From Gnetum montanum (Eukaryota > Streptophyta > Gnetopsida > Gnetales > Gnetaceae): a DNA stretch of 38,246 nucleotides. Of the stretch, positions 20,289 through 30,239 are shown piece after piece; positions within the stretch are counted from its first letter, which is position 1, and every line of letters starts with the position of its first letter. The stretch covers positions 231,170-269,415 of the forward strand of contig MNCI01020297.1 in assembly GCA_015680685.1 (NCBI GenBank). Reading direction: 5' to 3'. A program made the translations under genes and the position numbers. The notes beneath the pieces were generated by a model, which was not told the origin of the DNA, did not search any database, and saw nothing but the letters and a program-made list of their open reading frames with translations.

Positions 20289-21849
20289 CATTGTCATAAA
20301 AATAGACCTCTCTCTTACGGAGAGAGTGGTCCCTATCACCCTCTTCCTTAGCTACCTACTCAATCAGCCTTTAGATCTGATGGACCCTTAGCTCTAAAAT
20401 TCTCCCTTGGGAATAAACCCCAAGAGTTCTCCTCATTTCAGTTTGAAGCCCATCTATGATGTGGTGCGATTGATTCCTTTGAGAATAGCCATGGCCTAGA
20501 CATTAGTGCAACAAAGAGTAGTACATGCCTGTAGTCGCATCCAAGGATTCATGAGTGCCTTGTTTCCATCCTTGGATTTGCCTTCTTAATTTGAACACTC
20601 TAGAATATGTCTCATACTTGTCATTGAATAATTCAAGCATCGTACTCCATCTCTGAATAGATTGCAATTCTAAGAACTAGAACCAACTTTTAGCTTCTTT
20701 AATGAGTGTCACTGGGAATAGCTTTTGCAAGTCATCTCTATAATATGAAAGGCATAGGCATTGTGAAAAGCTTGCAACTAGTTTTATGAGTTTGAATTAT
20801 ATTCTCCTTCAAGCTTGGGAACATTATTCATATCCAATCATTTGATTCAACTGTTCTTCACATGCCTAGTTTGTATTCTTATAGCCTTTTCAATGTTCAA
20901 CATGTTCCTTGTTGCCAGCAGGGGCTCATCATAGTCATAGTGGTCTCAGTGATCCCTATCATGGCCATGATGCCTATGATGAGTTCTGATGTTCCTCCTT
21001 TCTCTGTGGTGATCATCTCCCCACTACTCATGCTCATAGTCTCTATCACTATGGCAAGATCTATGATCATCCCTCTTCCACCATTCTCCTCCATCATAGT
21101 TCTTATTTCCTTTGCAACTTCGATCAGAGTTGGAGGATGAAGATGATGAGGATGAAAAAGGTGAAGAGGAAGGAGAGCCAGCACCAAAGTACTTCCTACT
21201 ACTTTTTCTTCTTTGGTTCTTGCCCCGTTCATCATCTTTATCTTTATCTTAGTGCTTTTCCTCATTCCTACCTTGGTTTCTCCCTTTTAAGATCCCTAAT
21301 CTTGGGATTCATTCTTCCCAAAATCAGGTTTATCCATAGTGGACTACAGATCTTGGTTAAGGGTCTCCTTGTCAAAAAGAGGAGAAGAATCTATGTATTG
21401 AGAGGTCCTTGAGAAGAAGTCCTTGCCTTGTTTATGTATCTAGATGAATAATTGGATAGGGCCCTATTTGCCTTTTAAGGCCTCATATCAGGCTTTGATT
21501 TGCCAATCTTTCCTTTTTTGTGCTTCTGTGGGATGATAATCTTGATAAGCATGATCTTGCACTTTGTACTTGGAATTCAGTCCTGCAATGCCCAAGTTGA
21601 TAAGATTGTTCAACAACATTGTAGGAACAAATCAATCAAGAGCCAACACAATGTTGTCTTCCATGTCCTTCCACTGTAGCCTCTTATCCTAGTGCAAGAT
21701 GAAGGTAAAGTCTAGAGTGTAGGCATCTAGATGTGCATAAATCAACTTGAATTGATGAGGCACTGGCATGTGGTGGCCTTCCAATCTTTGTGGATTAGAT
21801 TCATCTATGAATAATGGTAGAGAGTCTTCCTTGTGAGAGGAAGCCATAT
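20289..21849 (-). pseudogene. gag of the LTR F element, N-terminal and capsid part
   Basis: The ATG on the minus strand begins at 21849 (reads MASSHKEDSLPLF), about 120 bp after the primer site. The first 200 residues are unfamiliar. A Ser-rich then Asp/His/Arg-rich linker (SPSSSPFSSSSSSSS, DDHRSCHSDRDYEHE; about 21200-20930) follows. Then comes a capsid-like region with NVPKLEGEY, FHNAYAFH, PVTLIKEAKSWF, ELFNDKYETYSRVFKLRRQI and THESLDAT, the pattern of the retrotransposon gag family. There are several stops (TAG, TAA, TGA) and at least one frame change near 20740. It ends at the solo LTR. Open frames at 20862-21412 on the plus strand and 20897-21265 on the minus strand are shadows in other frames of the low-complexity linker. 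Confidence 0.75.
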
Positions 21850-21970
21850 TAGTGATTGAGAAAAATAGTATGCCTTTGTTAATTTCTTTGTTTTTAATGA
21901 TGTTGTCATTAAGTTCCTATTACAACATCTATGAATTATCTCTTCTAGGTAGTGTAGTTAGCTAACTAAT

Positions 21971-21990
21971 ATCCTTGGCAACGATGTTAA
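21971..21990 (-). other. primer binding site next to LTR F, tRNA-Asp type
   Basis: The minus strand reads TTAACATCGTTGCCAAGGAT directly after the LTR end TCATCA. It aligns with TTGGCGCCGTTGCCGGGGAT, the tRNA-Asp complement used by Athila/Tat elements. All six differences are G-to-A or C-to-T. This fixes LTR F as a 5' LTR and the element as minus strand. Confidence 0.8.
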
Positions 21991-22792
21991 TGATGAGTGG
22001 CAAGTAGTTACTATGCCCAACCATATGAATCACAAGTGTTACACTAGTGATTTGGTTGAATTCTATGGACTTTATCTCTCCAAATGCTAATGGCAAAGAT
22101 AGTGACCTACAAATGTGATCGTTGTCTTCTTGGCTTCACTTATGTTGGTGCAAGCATATTGTTAAGTGAGAGCCAAGGCACATGATTTGTATAGATTTTA
22201 TAGTTTTATATACATTAATCTAATTGTAAGACAAAGTAATTGATTAAGAATTAATCTAAGTAATTATCTAATGTCTTAGCCTATTTCCTAACATAAGTAT
22301 CTAGTCCCACCTTTCATACACATCCTGAACTTGTTACAATGCTACTGGGTTACCAAGTGATAGGTGTGCTGGAATTTTCAAGCGTTAATGTTATGCTCAA
22401 GGTAATCATATTTATGTGTATTAATTAAGAATATTTAATTAACTAGGAACATGGTAGTAAATTTCATGAAAAATAAATTACATAAAATTAGACATTAATC
22501 TATTTCCAAGTGTTGTAAGGTATTTCAAGAATCTCGTCTTTATTATCGTCACATCAATGTGTCCAAGTACATTGGTGCTCAAATAAGGATCCAAACAATC
22601 CTTGACTCCTACTATGGGCACTTAGAAAATATTCTAACTATTGTAGAAAGAAACTACAAGAACTTTGTTACGCTATTAACTCTACAATGCCATAAATGTG
22701 GTGGGTACATGCATTTATATAGGAAAAGTCAGATGCCATGTTGATGCATCGACGCATGCCTATCAACGTAGACTAATGATGATGATTCATCA
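21991..22792 (-). repeat. LTR F, 5' LTR, 802 bp
   Basis: The plus-strand left end is TGATGAGTGGCAAG and the right end GATTCATCA, the family termini. It resembles LTR A most in its U3 (GCATCGACGCATGCC, CAACGTAG), with no GATATC array. A TATA-like ATATAAAT lies at 22713-22720 and AATAAA (as TTTATT) at 22539-22544. A primer site and gag follow on the minus strand. The right flank is LINE sequence, so the element interrupts a LINE. The far flank is not identified, so no target duplication can be checked. Confidence 0.8.
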
Positions 22793-24430
22793 ATAATCCT
22801 TGAAAAATTCAACAAAAAAATGAATGTTGAGTTACTTGGAACTTTATCTTGATCAATGAGATGCTTAAGAGTAAGCAGATCATCTACAATAGAGTGACTT
22901 TGCTTGAAACCTACTTGTGAGTTGACATGTATCTTTCTTTCTTCTACTTATTTTCTAAGCCTCTCTTCAATAATAGTACCCAAGAGTTTCCCAAAGATGC
23001 TATTGATGAAAATCATTCTATAATTATTTAAATTAGATTTACTGCCTTTTTGAATAAAACATTTACTGTATTGATGCACCATTTTCTTTTAAGTTCAAAT
23101 TATAATGCATGATTAAGCTACTTTTAAACTGCTTCTCATACTCACATACCTCACCACTTTAGCATCTCTAACTATAAATCTTAGGCATCTATAGCTTTAT
23201 TTGATGCTAATGTGTTTATTCTTGCTAAAGTCTCCTCTAATGATAAATGTAGACCAAAATTGGAACTATGCACTAGCTCTACTTATGTTTTCTTTGTATA
23301 CATGTCCTTATAGAAAGCTTGAAGTTCATTGAATGGGAAATAAGATTCTATTTTCTACTTGTAACAAAAAAATTTTCCAAAAACTTCATGGTTCTCTTTT
23401 ACTTGAATGTAATAATCTTACCTGGTTTTCATGAAGAAACTTTCTCTTCTTGTTGCCAATTAAAATTTTGTATGCTTGAATTGCTGCAAGGTTGGTTTGC
23501 TATTTAAGAGCCATTTGAGCTTCCCAACATTGATCATCAAATCATGCTTGTCTTTTTTTGCAATGATTTCTTCTCACCTAGGTAGTAGTACCTAATAGAG
23601 TATCTATAATATTCATAGAGAAATTTCATCTTCTTGAACTTCAGCCTAGAAAGCTTACTTCTTGTTAGCTAATAATCGAGAAATCCAAGTCTTCCTGCTA
23701 TACTGAGACACATAGCTAGTCATTGAAATGGTAAAATATAGGGGATGATGAATAGACTTAGTAAGCTCAAAACCAAGTTCAAAATGTTTAAGACTTTCCA
23801 AACTCCCAGGATTGGTAATTAGGATATATATACTTAAAGAGTCTTAAGGACCCACATAAGTATAAGCTTTTTACTTGGAAATCTACCAATGCCATTCACA
23901 ATGAGTAAATCTAATTTTTGTTTGCAAGTTAGAAGATGTCTTCCTCGATATTTAATTCTAGCATCATCAAAGAACTTGTTCTAGTCATTGCACTATTATT
24001 GATTCAAAAAGCCATGAGAATCCTATGTTAAAGTAAAACTTTGTTTTGCTTCAACTTAAGCATTAAAATCACAAAAAATAAAAATTTTTCCTTATGATGA
24101 GAAATTGGCAATATGTGCACTCAAAAACTAAAAAGGATAGTCTCATGTCAAATCTTTTGTCTCATATATTTTAGCATCATATGAGGCAAAATAACAAAAA
24201 GTGATGCAAGTAGAGTACTTTTCAAGCCTAACTAGATTTAAATCAAAATTGCTAGATGCCCAAAAGATCTTCCTCTTTGTGCTCTACCTTTATTTGAAAA
24301 AGAGAAGACAGTAAAGCCTGGAATTGTAACAATAGGGAATTTTCTTGCTCCCAAGTTTTGACAATACAAAAAATATCAAATGATTACAAAGAAGATATTT
24401 TTCATAAATATTTAACTTTATCAGTGACAC
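22793..24430 (-). pseudogene. LINE (non-LTR retrotransposon), endonuclease and start of RT
   Basis: On the minus strand, an apurinic-type endonuclease starts near 24400 (CIVKTWEQEN, then GFTVFSFSNKGRA about 24330) with a DFNAQ block about 24090 and KLDLLIVNG about 23925. A linker with LARINTLASNKAID (about 23240) leads into RT: LNNYRMIFINSIFGKLLGT, SQVGFKQSHSIVDDLLTLKHLI (about 23060-22860). That is the N-terminal RT block of LINEs. The frame ends at 22793, where LTR F begins, so the YxDD-bearing palm is missing. It holds stops and frame changes. Clade is not assigned. Confidence 0.75.
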
Positions 24431-24799
24431 ATTAATATTTACAAAATTACAAAAACACAATTTTACATAATTTGTGTGAATTTTTTTATATATTTTGTTT
24501 CTGTAACTATTGCTTTACCTTTTGAATTTGAAAAAGCCACAAAACCTTTTGCTCTTGCTTCCTTCACTTTCTTTTGGTTAGTCTATAATAATTTAGATCT
24601 TTTTTATTCCCTTTTTAAAATAGCATAACTACTTTATTAATACAACATTACTTTTCTAATCCCACTTGCACAGCTAGATTTAACTTTCTTTTAGATGGTA
24701 TACTATATCAATGGCCCTCGTCATTTAAGCATCTCTCCTTATAAGTTCTTTAAATCACTAACTTTTTCTTATGTCAATCTTTTTATCCTTTTCATTTTG

Positions 24800-26250
24800 T
24801 CATTAGAATAAATAAACAATGCATTATCATTATCATAAATCTCTTCTATTTTGTTTCTATGAAATAAAGCTTAATAAAAATTTCTCATGTTTTGAGATAG
24901 AAAGCAGTCTATTTTGTTCTTACTTTGAATTAAGTTCCAAAAATGATTTGAATCCTTTCTTTATCATTTGTAATAAATTAGTTTGTCTTTGCCTAACAAA
25001 TTTTCTCTTCCTAGACCAAATCAAATTTTTATATGAATTGATAATCTCTAGTAACTTTTACGTCTTTAATAAAATTATAGTGTCTTACACTCTTCATCAA
25101 ATCATTATTTATTATTTGTATTTTGATCTTTGGAAACATTGAAGGTGTATATAATTAGACTTGTATATGACTTGAGAGTCTCTAGTGATGTCTAAGTCTT
25201 CAATAAATTTTAGCTATCCTATACTCTTCATAAAACCATTATTGATTGTTTGCATTTTGATCTTTGAAAATATTAAGGATAGCTATAATTAGAGTTTTGT
25301 AAGAATCACATTTAGATTCCAAATATTGCGAATTTCATTTTGAAAATCCTCTTTCATTTTTGTAGTTAATCTAAAATGATTTTTTCTCTTAGAATATCTA
25401 ATATGATGGGTATCCATTAATAGCATGAAGTATAAAGGATGATCATAAAATTCAATTATTTCTACACCTATTTCAAAACATTTGATATTGAAAACATTCT
25501 CTACATTAGAAATAACAAAATCAATCTTGGAGTTGCCTTACAATGTTATAAAAATAAAGTCACTTGATTTTGGATATTTATTGATGTTATTTAGAACTAA
25601 TAAATCTAGTCCTCATCCTGAATTTAACAAATGCTATTGAATTTTTATCTTTATAGTACTCACTCTATTTTGAACTTTTCTCATATTTTAAAAAACCTTT
25701 AGGATTTTAGGGACTAATATGGATCTAATTAGAACTAATTCTAAAATTAAATTCACAACAAAGATACATTTTTCCTTTCTAAGTAAAACTACCAATATCC
25801 ATGCCTATGGATTGTAAAGGAAAAAGTTTATTTTAGAGAGACCAACTTCTCTAGGTGCAAAGTAACCAAAAGCTAAGAATAAAAATGATTTTTTTTATAA
25901 TATTTTTAGTTAAATACATGGACTATATTCATCAACCTTTTTTATTTGAACTTATTTAATGAGTAGAATTTTGAATCAAAACAGCCAATGTCTAGTATTT
26001 GTTCTATTAAAAAATATAAAAAATTGTGAACAAAAATTTTTAATCTATAGTTTCTCAAGTTCCAACAATGCCAAAAATATCAAATTTCTTTAAAAATTGC
26101 AATATACAAAGTTTTCACTCTCTGTTGCATGAAATTATATATTGTACCTTAGGTCATACATTGTACATATAATATATTAAACTAGGCCATACAGAATCAG
26201 ACTTGCAAATATACATTCAAATAAATGTTTTTGGTGGTTTTATACGTATT
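24800..26250 (-). pseudogene. second LINE fragment, endonuclease and linker
   Basis: This repeats the order of the neighbouring LINE. An N-terminal endonuclease lead-in near 26090 resembles that at 24395 (both read TTGATATTTTT then an ACTTG-A stretch on the minus strand). Then come FFLYNP, KIDFVISN and YDHPLYF (about 25530-25420; the last corresponds to the SDHxPL catalytic His region), and a basic linker. The order N-terminal at 26090, C-terminal at 25420, N-terminal again at 24395 shows two copies, not one. The frame at 24819-25142 (+) is an antisense shadow. Positions 24430-24800 hold nothing I can name. Confidence 0.65.
25030..25299 (-). repeat. imperfect tandem duplication, 134-bp unit, inside the LINE
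   Basis: Unit 1 is 25030-25163 (begins TATATGAATTG) and unit 2 is 25164-25299 (begins TATATGACTTG). Both contain AATCTCTAG/AGTCTCTAG, ACACTCTTCAT/ATACTCTTCAT, ATTTTGATCTTTG and ATAATTAGA at matching places. The many differences show that the duplication is old. Confidence 0.75.
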
Positions 26251-26254
26251 TTTT

Positions 26255-27415
26255 ATTTAAATAAAGGTAAATTTAGCCTAATAAGGTGAAAATTTCTCTA
26301 TGAAATCAAGTCATAAGAGATTGATTATTTGCATAGTGAGCCCACATCATCCATCCATCCATTCCAACAATAAGAGGTTCTTATCATGGCCATAATGATA
26401 TTCTTTCTATCATCAAACTAAGAATAAACTTGTGATCACTATGCCTAGATAGAAAAAGTGAAGAACCAAGTGGAATAAAAAGGGTGTGACATCAAGGGAA
26501 CTTGTGGATTCTTATTGGACTATTATTGTAAGTTGTATCATGTTACCAAGGTTTTATTATATCCTTGTAGATCTAATGAAAAATGGAAGTAAGAGTAAAA
26601 TAAGTGTTATCTTAAAAAGGTTGAAACAAATAAAAAATAAAGGACACAAAACAAATTGCTGGGGGTTCCATTGGAAAGACATATTACCCATGCCTAAAGG
26701 TAGACAGCTTCTCAAAAATGTAAAAGAAATAAAAATAAAGTGCCATGAATAAACTCCTCCCTTGGACAATACACCAAGTGACAAAACTCCTTGTAACATT
26801 GATAGTCTTATAATTGTGATTCCAAGAGATGAAACAATGTGATGTCACTAGAATTTGGTCTAGAATTAGTTTGAATCTTGGAAAAAAAGGCTAATTATCA
26901 CCTTAACCACTAATAAAACATAAGAATTCATTATGCCTATGGTAAGAGACCCCACATCCTAATTTCTACAATCACTTCTAAAACCACTTCATCTCATTGT
27001 TTTAATAATTATAATTTATGATTTTGAGTAACATGGAGTTTTTTTTCAAATTTGGTGGTACTAACATGTGTGTTTTGCTAAATAGGTAGGCATTACATTC
27101 AACTCCTTAAGTACCTAAGGATACTTTTAGGTGTGGTTATACAAGGGCATTAAGGGTTGGAGCCTACTTTGGAGAGGACTTGCTTGTATAACTGTTGTAT
27201 TTTATACCTACCAAGTGATTCCACATCATTTTGAGCCTTCAAATTCTAATAAATAACAACAAATACTTCTCATATCACCCACACTATCCATTATAATAGC
27301 ATAAAAATTTTTTCTTTCTCATCCATTCCATCAATACCTCGTATACTTTCATGGCCCAAGATTCCTTAATCATAGATTATCAATGCTCATTTTTCACAAA
27401 TGAAGCATCATATCC
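26255..27415 (+). repeat. dispersed family repeat, copy 2 (Athila-like 3' region)
   Basis: It is a same-orientation match of 4660-5850, including the double hairpin at 27110-27192. No pol or ORF3 adjoins it. On the left is LINE sequence and on the right LTR B is inserted. Frames at 26486-26752 (+) and 26557-26799 (-) lie inside this non-coding repeat and are not genes. Confidence 0.75.
27110..27192 (+). other. conserved double hairpin, copy 3
   Basis: Hairpin I: AGTA (27110-27113) with TACT (27122-27125) around the loop CCTAAGGA. Hairpin II: GTTATACAAG (27136-27145) with CTTGTATAAC (27183-27192) around a 37-nt loop. Confidence 0.75.
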
Positions 27416-28198
27416 TAATGAGTGGCGATGTACCCCTACACAAAACCGTACAAATCACAAGCGTTCACATGCAATCCAATCAAACTCCACAAACCCTAAG
27501 TTCGTAAGTACACTGGTTCAAGGAAGTGAAATCTAATGAGGTTTAAGTGTATGGTTAAGTGAAATTAAGGTATATGATTTTTATCATTTTATATTTTATA
27601 AGTTTAATTGCCTAGAACAAGAATGAAATGTAGTAATTAATCTACTACCTAGCTAGCCTAACACAAGTACTTCTTCCCACTCTCCAGACATATCTTGAAT
27701 GCATATAGCACTACTAGGTTACCAAACGTTAAGCATTTTTTGGTTACCAAGTGCTACATGTATTCTCAAAGTGGTCATGCTTATGTTTATTAACAACTAA
27801 AAATTAATTTCTTAATTAAAGTGAATTAAGATAAATTGCATGAATATTAAATGCATTAAAGGAAAGATTAATCTATTCTTGGTGCTGTAAAGATTATGAA
27901 AAGGATTCATATTTATTTTTTTCACACTGCTGTGCTTAGGTACATTAGTGCTCAAATAAAGATCTGTACACACTCAAAAATATTCTAACTCTGGAATGGC
28001 TAAACTACAAGAACTTCATTACTCTATTCAAAAACTAATGTTCAAACTGTGTGCTTAGGTGCTATATTTATAGGTTGGCATACATTTTGTATTATCGGAT
28101 ATCCGACATCACTTCTTGGGATTCAATATCGTGTATTTGATATTAAGGCTCTAATATCGAGTATCTAATATCAAAGCATAATTAAACATGATTCATCA
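27416..28198 (-). repeat. LTR B, 3' LTR of the minus-strand pol element, 783 bp
   Basis: On the minus strand it starts TGATGAATCATG after the polypurine tract and ends CACTCATTA (decayed TCATCA). The U3 has a perfect 12-bp palindrome TCGGATATCCGA (28095-28106) and AATATC sites (28125 and others). The TATA box is at 28065-28072, and TTTATT (AATAAA in sense) at 27912-27917. Its left flank interrupts the family repeat 26255-27415. The predicted target duplication is TATCC (27411-27415), with its partner beyond the window. Confidence 0.8.
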
Positions 28199-28224
28199 TA
28201 CCCCCAAAACTTGTCCTCGAGTGA
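28199..28224 (-). other. polypurine tract of LTR B
   Basis: The minus strand reads ACTCGAGGACAAGTTTTGGGGGTA directly before the LTR start, the same lead-in and tract as at 35425-35450. Confidence 0.7.
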
Positions 28225-30239
28225 ACAAAAGGAGGAACAAGTTCTTGCAAAATATTGGGCAAGTATGGCATATTTGACTAATATGCAAACTTGACTCAGA
28301 TGAAACAGACAGATTCTAAGTGCCTGAGTGCATGAATTTACAATCCTTTACAAAATTGGGTGTTCATGATAAGAGACATTAACACATTGGACAAAACTAA
28401 CATCCAACTCCTCTTGGTAGCTAAAGAGTGAGGAAGAAGATCAAACAATCGTGAACAATCCTTGTTACATGATGCTATTGCATCATCCTTGGTGAAGATA
28501 GTCCTACGTCCAATCCATGCTTCCCATTGCAATCACAAAAAAAATTGTAGATTAGTGTGCAATGTGTAACATATAGCTTTGAAGTACCTTATCTTGGTAG
28601 TGGTTACACTTGGCTAGGTTATGATTATGATGGATTGATTCCATTAATAGTGTTAGTGGAAAGATTGAAAAATAGGATGAAATGGATAAGCGATCCATTA
28701 AATTTGAAAAAGTTCAAATGTGATGAAATGCTTGAAGAGGATTTAAGAAATCTCAATAATAAAAAGAGGATTTTACTAAAAAAAAATGTTGTGAAGATGT
28801 GCACAATTGGATGTCACTGATGGGACAAGCAAAAGGGTTTAATTGTAAGAATGTCTAAGGATAAAGAACTTAACTAATCCAACCAAAAGATATGCAAGTG
28901 GATCCTCCCGAAAGTAGGCACAAGCCTTATATTGCCCTTGCATAACTTCAAACTGAGGAGTTTGTGAACCCCATAGGTGATTAATGGTTATATAAGATTA
29001 AGTACAAAAACTTGGAAGAAACTACCTAAGAACTTTAACATGTCAAACAAAGACATCGAATAAGAACATAAAACCAGTAGTGAGGTGAGATATGGAAAGC
29101 ACAGATGGATGAGAGAGTGTGTGAAATGGAGTTCTTGATTAAGGTCACATGAAATCCCTTGTGAATTTTGTGGTTAAATGACCTGATAAAATTCATCCTT
29201 AGTCCAAACCAAAACCTACCATGTTTAGTGACATCGCATCACCATTCCAAGATCAGTCCACCCTGCTAAGCCACAAGAGTGCTTACACAAGACAACCACT
29301 ATTCCTTTTTAAAGAAGAAAAGAGAAGTATGAGGTAAGGAAGGGCCTTAGTTAAAGGGGACCTTCAAGCATGGGTAACATGTCTTTCTAGTTTCATATCT
29401 AGTGCTTGCAATCCATTTATTTTGTCTAGGGGATGTGCTTTGAATTCCCATCATTTTTTTTCTTTTTATTTTATTTTTTATTTTTTTAATGATGGAAACC
29501 ACACCATGCAAAGACTTATTCAACTTCCTATTATTGGTTGACATGGAATGATAAGAAATTCATGAAAACACACATGCATCCAAGTAGAAAGGCACAAAGA
29601 GTACCAAATTCCCTTGAGGTCACACACTATTCAAACCTTTGAATTCTTTCCAAATCTAGAAACTACCAAGGTCACAAGTTCATTAAATTTTTATTAATGA
29701 AGAAGAGACTGCACATTTCTAGAACAAGGAAAATCATAGAGTTTGTGAATGGGTGGATGTTATGGACTTGATACCTATTTCATGAAAAAGAAACCATGTC
29801 CTAGTTATCTATAACAAAATTCAAAGCTATAATGTAGACACCAATAATTAAATAACTAGATAACACATGCCCACATCAGTCAAACCACATTGTACCCAAT
29901 TAGCAATAAGGCATGTTATTACTAAAACACAATAAGAAAATCACACCAAATAAAGGCAAATATACAAGAAATTGAAAAATATTTAAGAAAAAGAAAACAT
30001 ATTAACGATGTTGTAAAAAAATTTTAAAATTTAATAATGTAAAAAAAAGGTGTAAGATAAAAATTGTGTAAAACAAAAAAGAAGTTCTAAAAGTAATAAG
30101 GTGTAAAACAAAAACATGCAAAACAAAAAGATGAAAAACTGAGGACCTGCTTATATAGTTAGCATGGATGGTCATCTCCCCCATGACTAAGTTGAAAGAA
30201 GGAGATTCAAAAGATTGAGTGTGGCTATTCATTTGATGA
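28225..30239 (-). other. 3' non-coding region of the minus-strand pol element
   Basis: About 2 kb with no supportable gene on the sense strand. It begins (minus strand) with a PPT-like CTTAGTCATGGGGGAG (30178-30193), has an A-rich sense block at 29440-29490, a stretch near 29340-29400 inverted relative to 5090-5150, and the double hairpin (28891-28964). No ORF3 is present, so this is the short form. One plus-strand frame of 87 codons at 28557-28820 is unexplained; see findings. Confidence 0.65.
28891..28964 (-). other. conserved double hairpin, copy 4
   Basis: In plus coordinates, hairpin II is TATGCAAG (28891-28898) with CTTGCATA (28937-28944) around a 38-nt loop containing TGGATCCTCCCG and AGTAGGC. 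Hairpin I is CAAACT (28949-28954) with AGTTTG (28959-28964). On the sense strand the order is I then II, as in the plus-strand copies. Confidence 0.7.

Noticed and set aside
20897-21265. Minus-strand frame of 122 codons rich in Met, Ile and Thr
   Set aside because: It is a shifted frame of the same gag linker. The frame that continues into gag motifs is a different one.
20862-21412. Plus-strand frames of about 90 codons, including a hydrophobic one
   Set aside because: They are antisense to the low-complexity Ser and Asp/His/Arg tract of gag, and their hydrophobic look follows from that composition.
24819-25142. 107-codon plus-strand frame
   Set aside because: It is antisense to LINE sequence and overlaps the tandem duplication. 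The LINE reading on the minus strand explains the region better.
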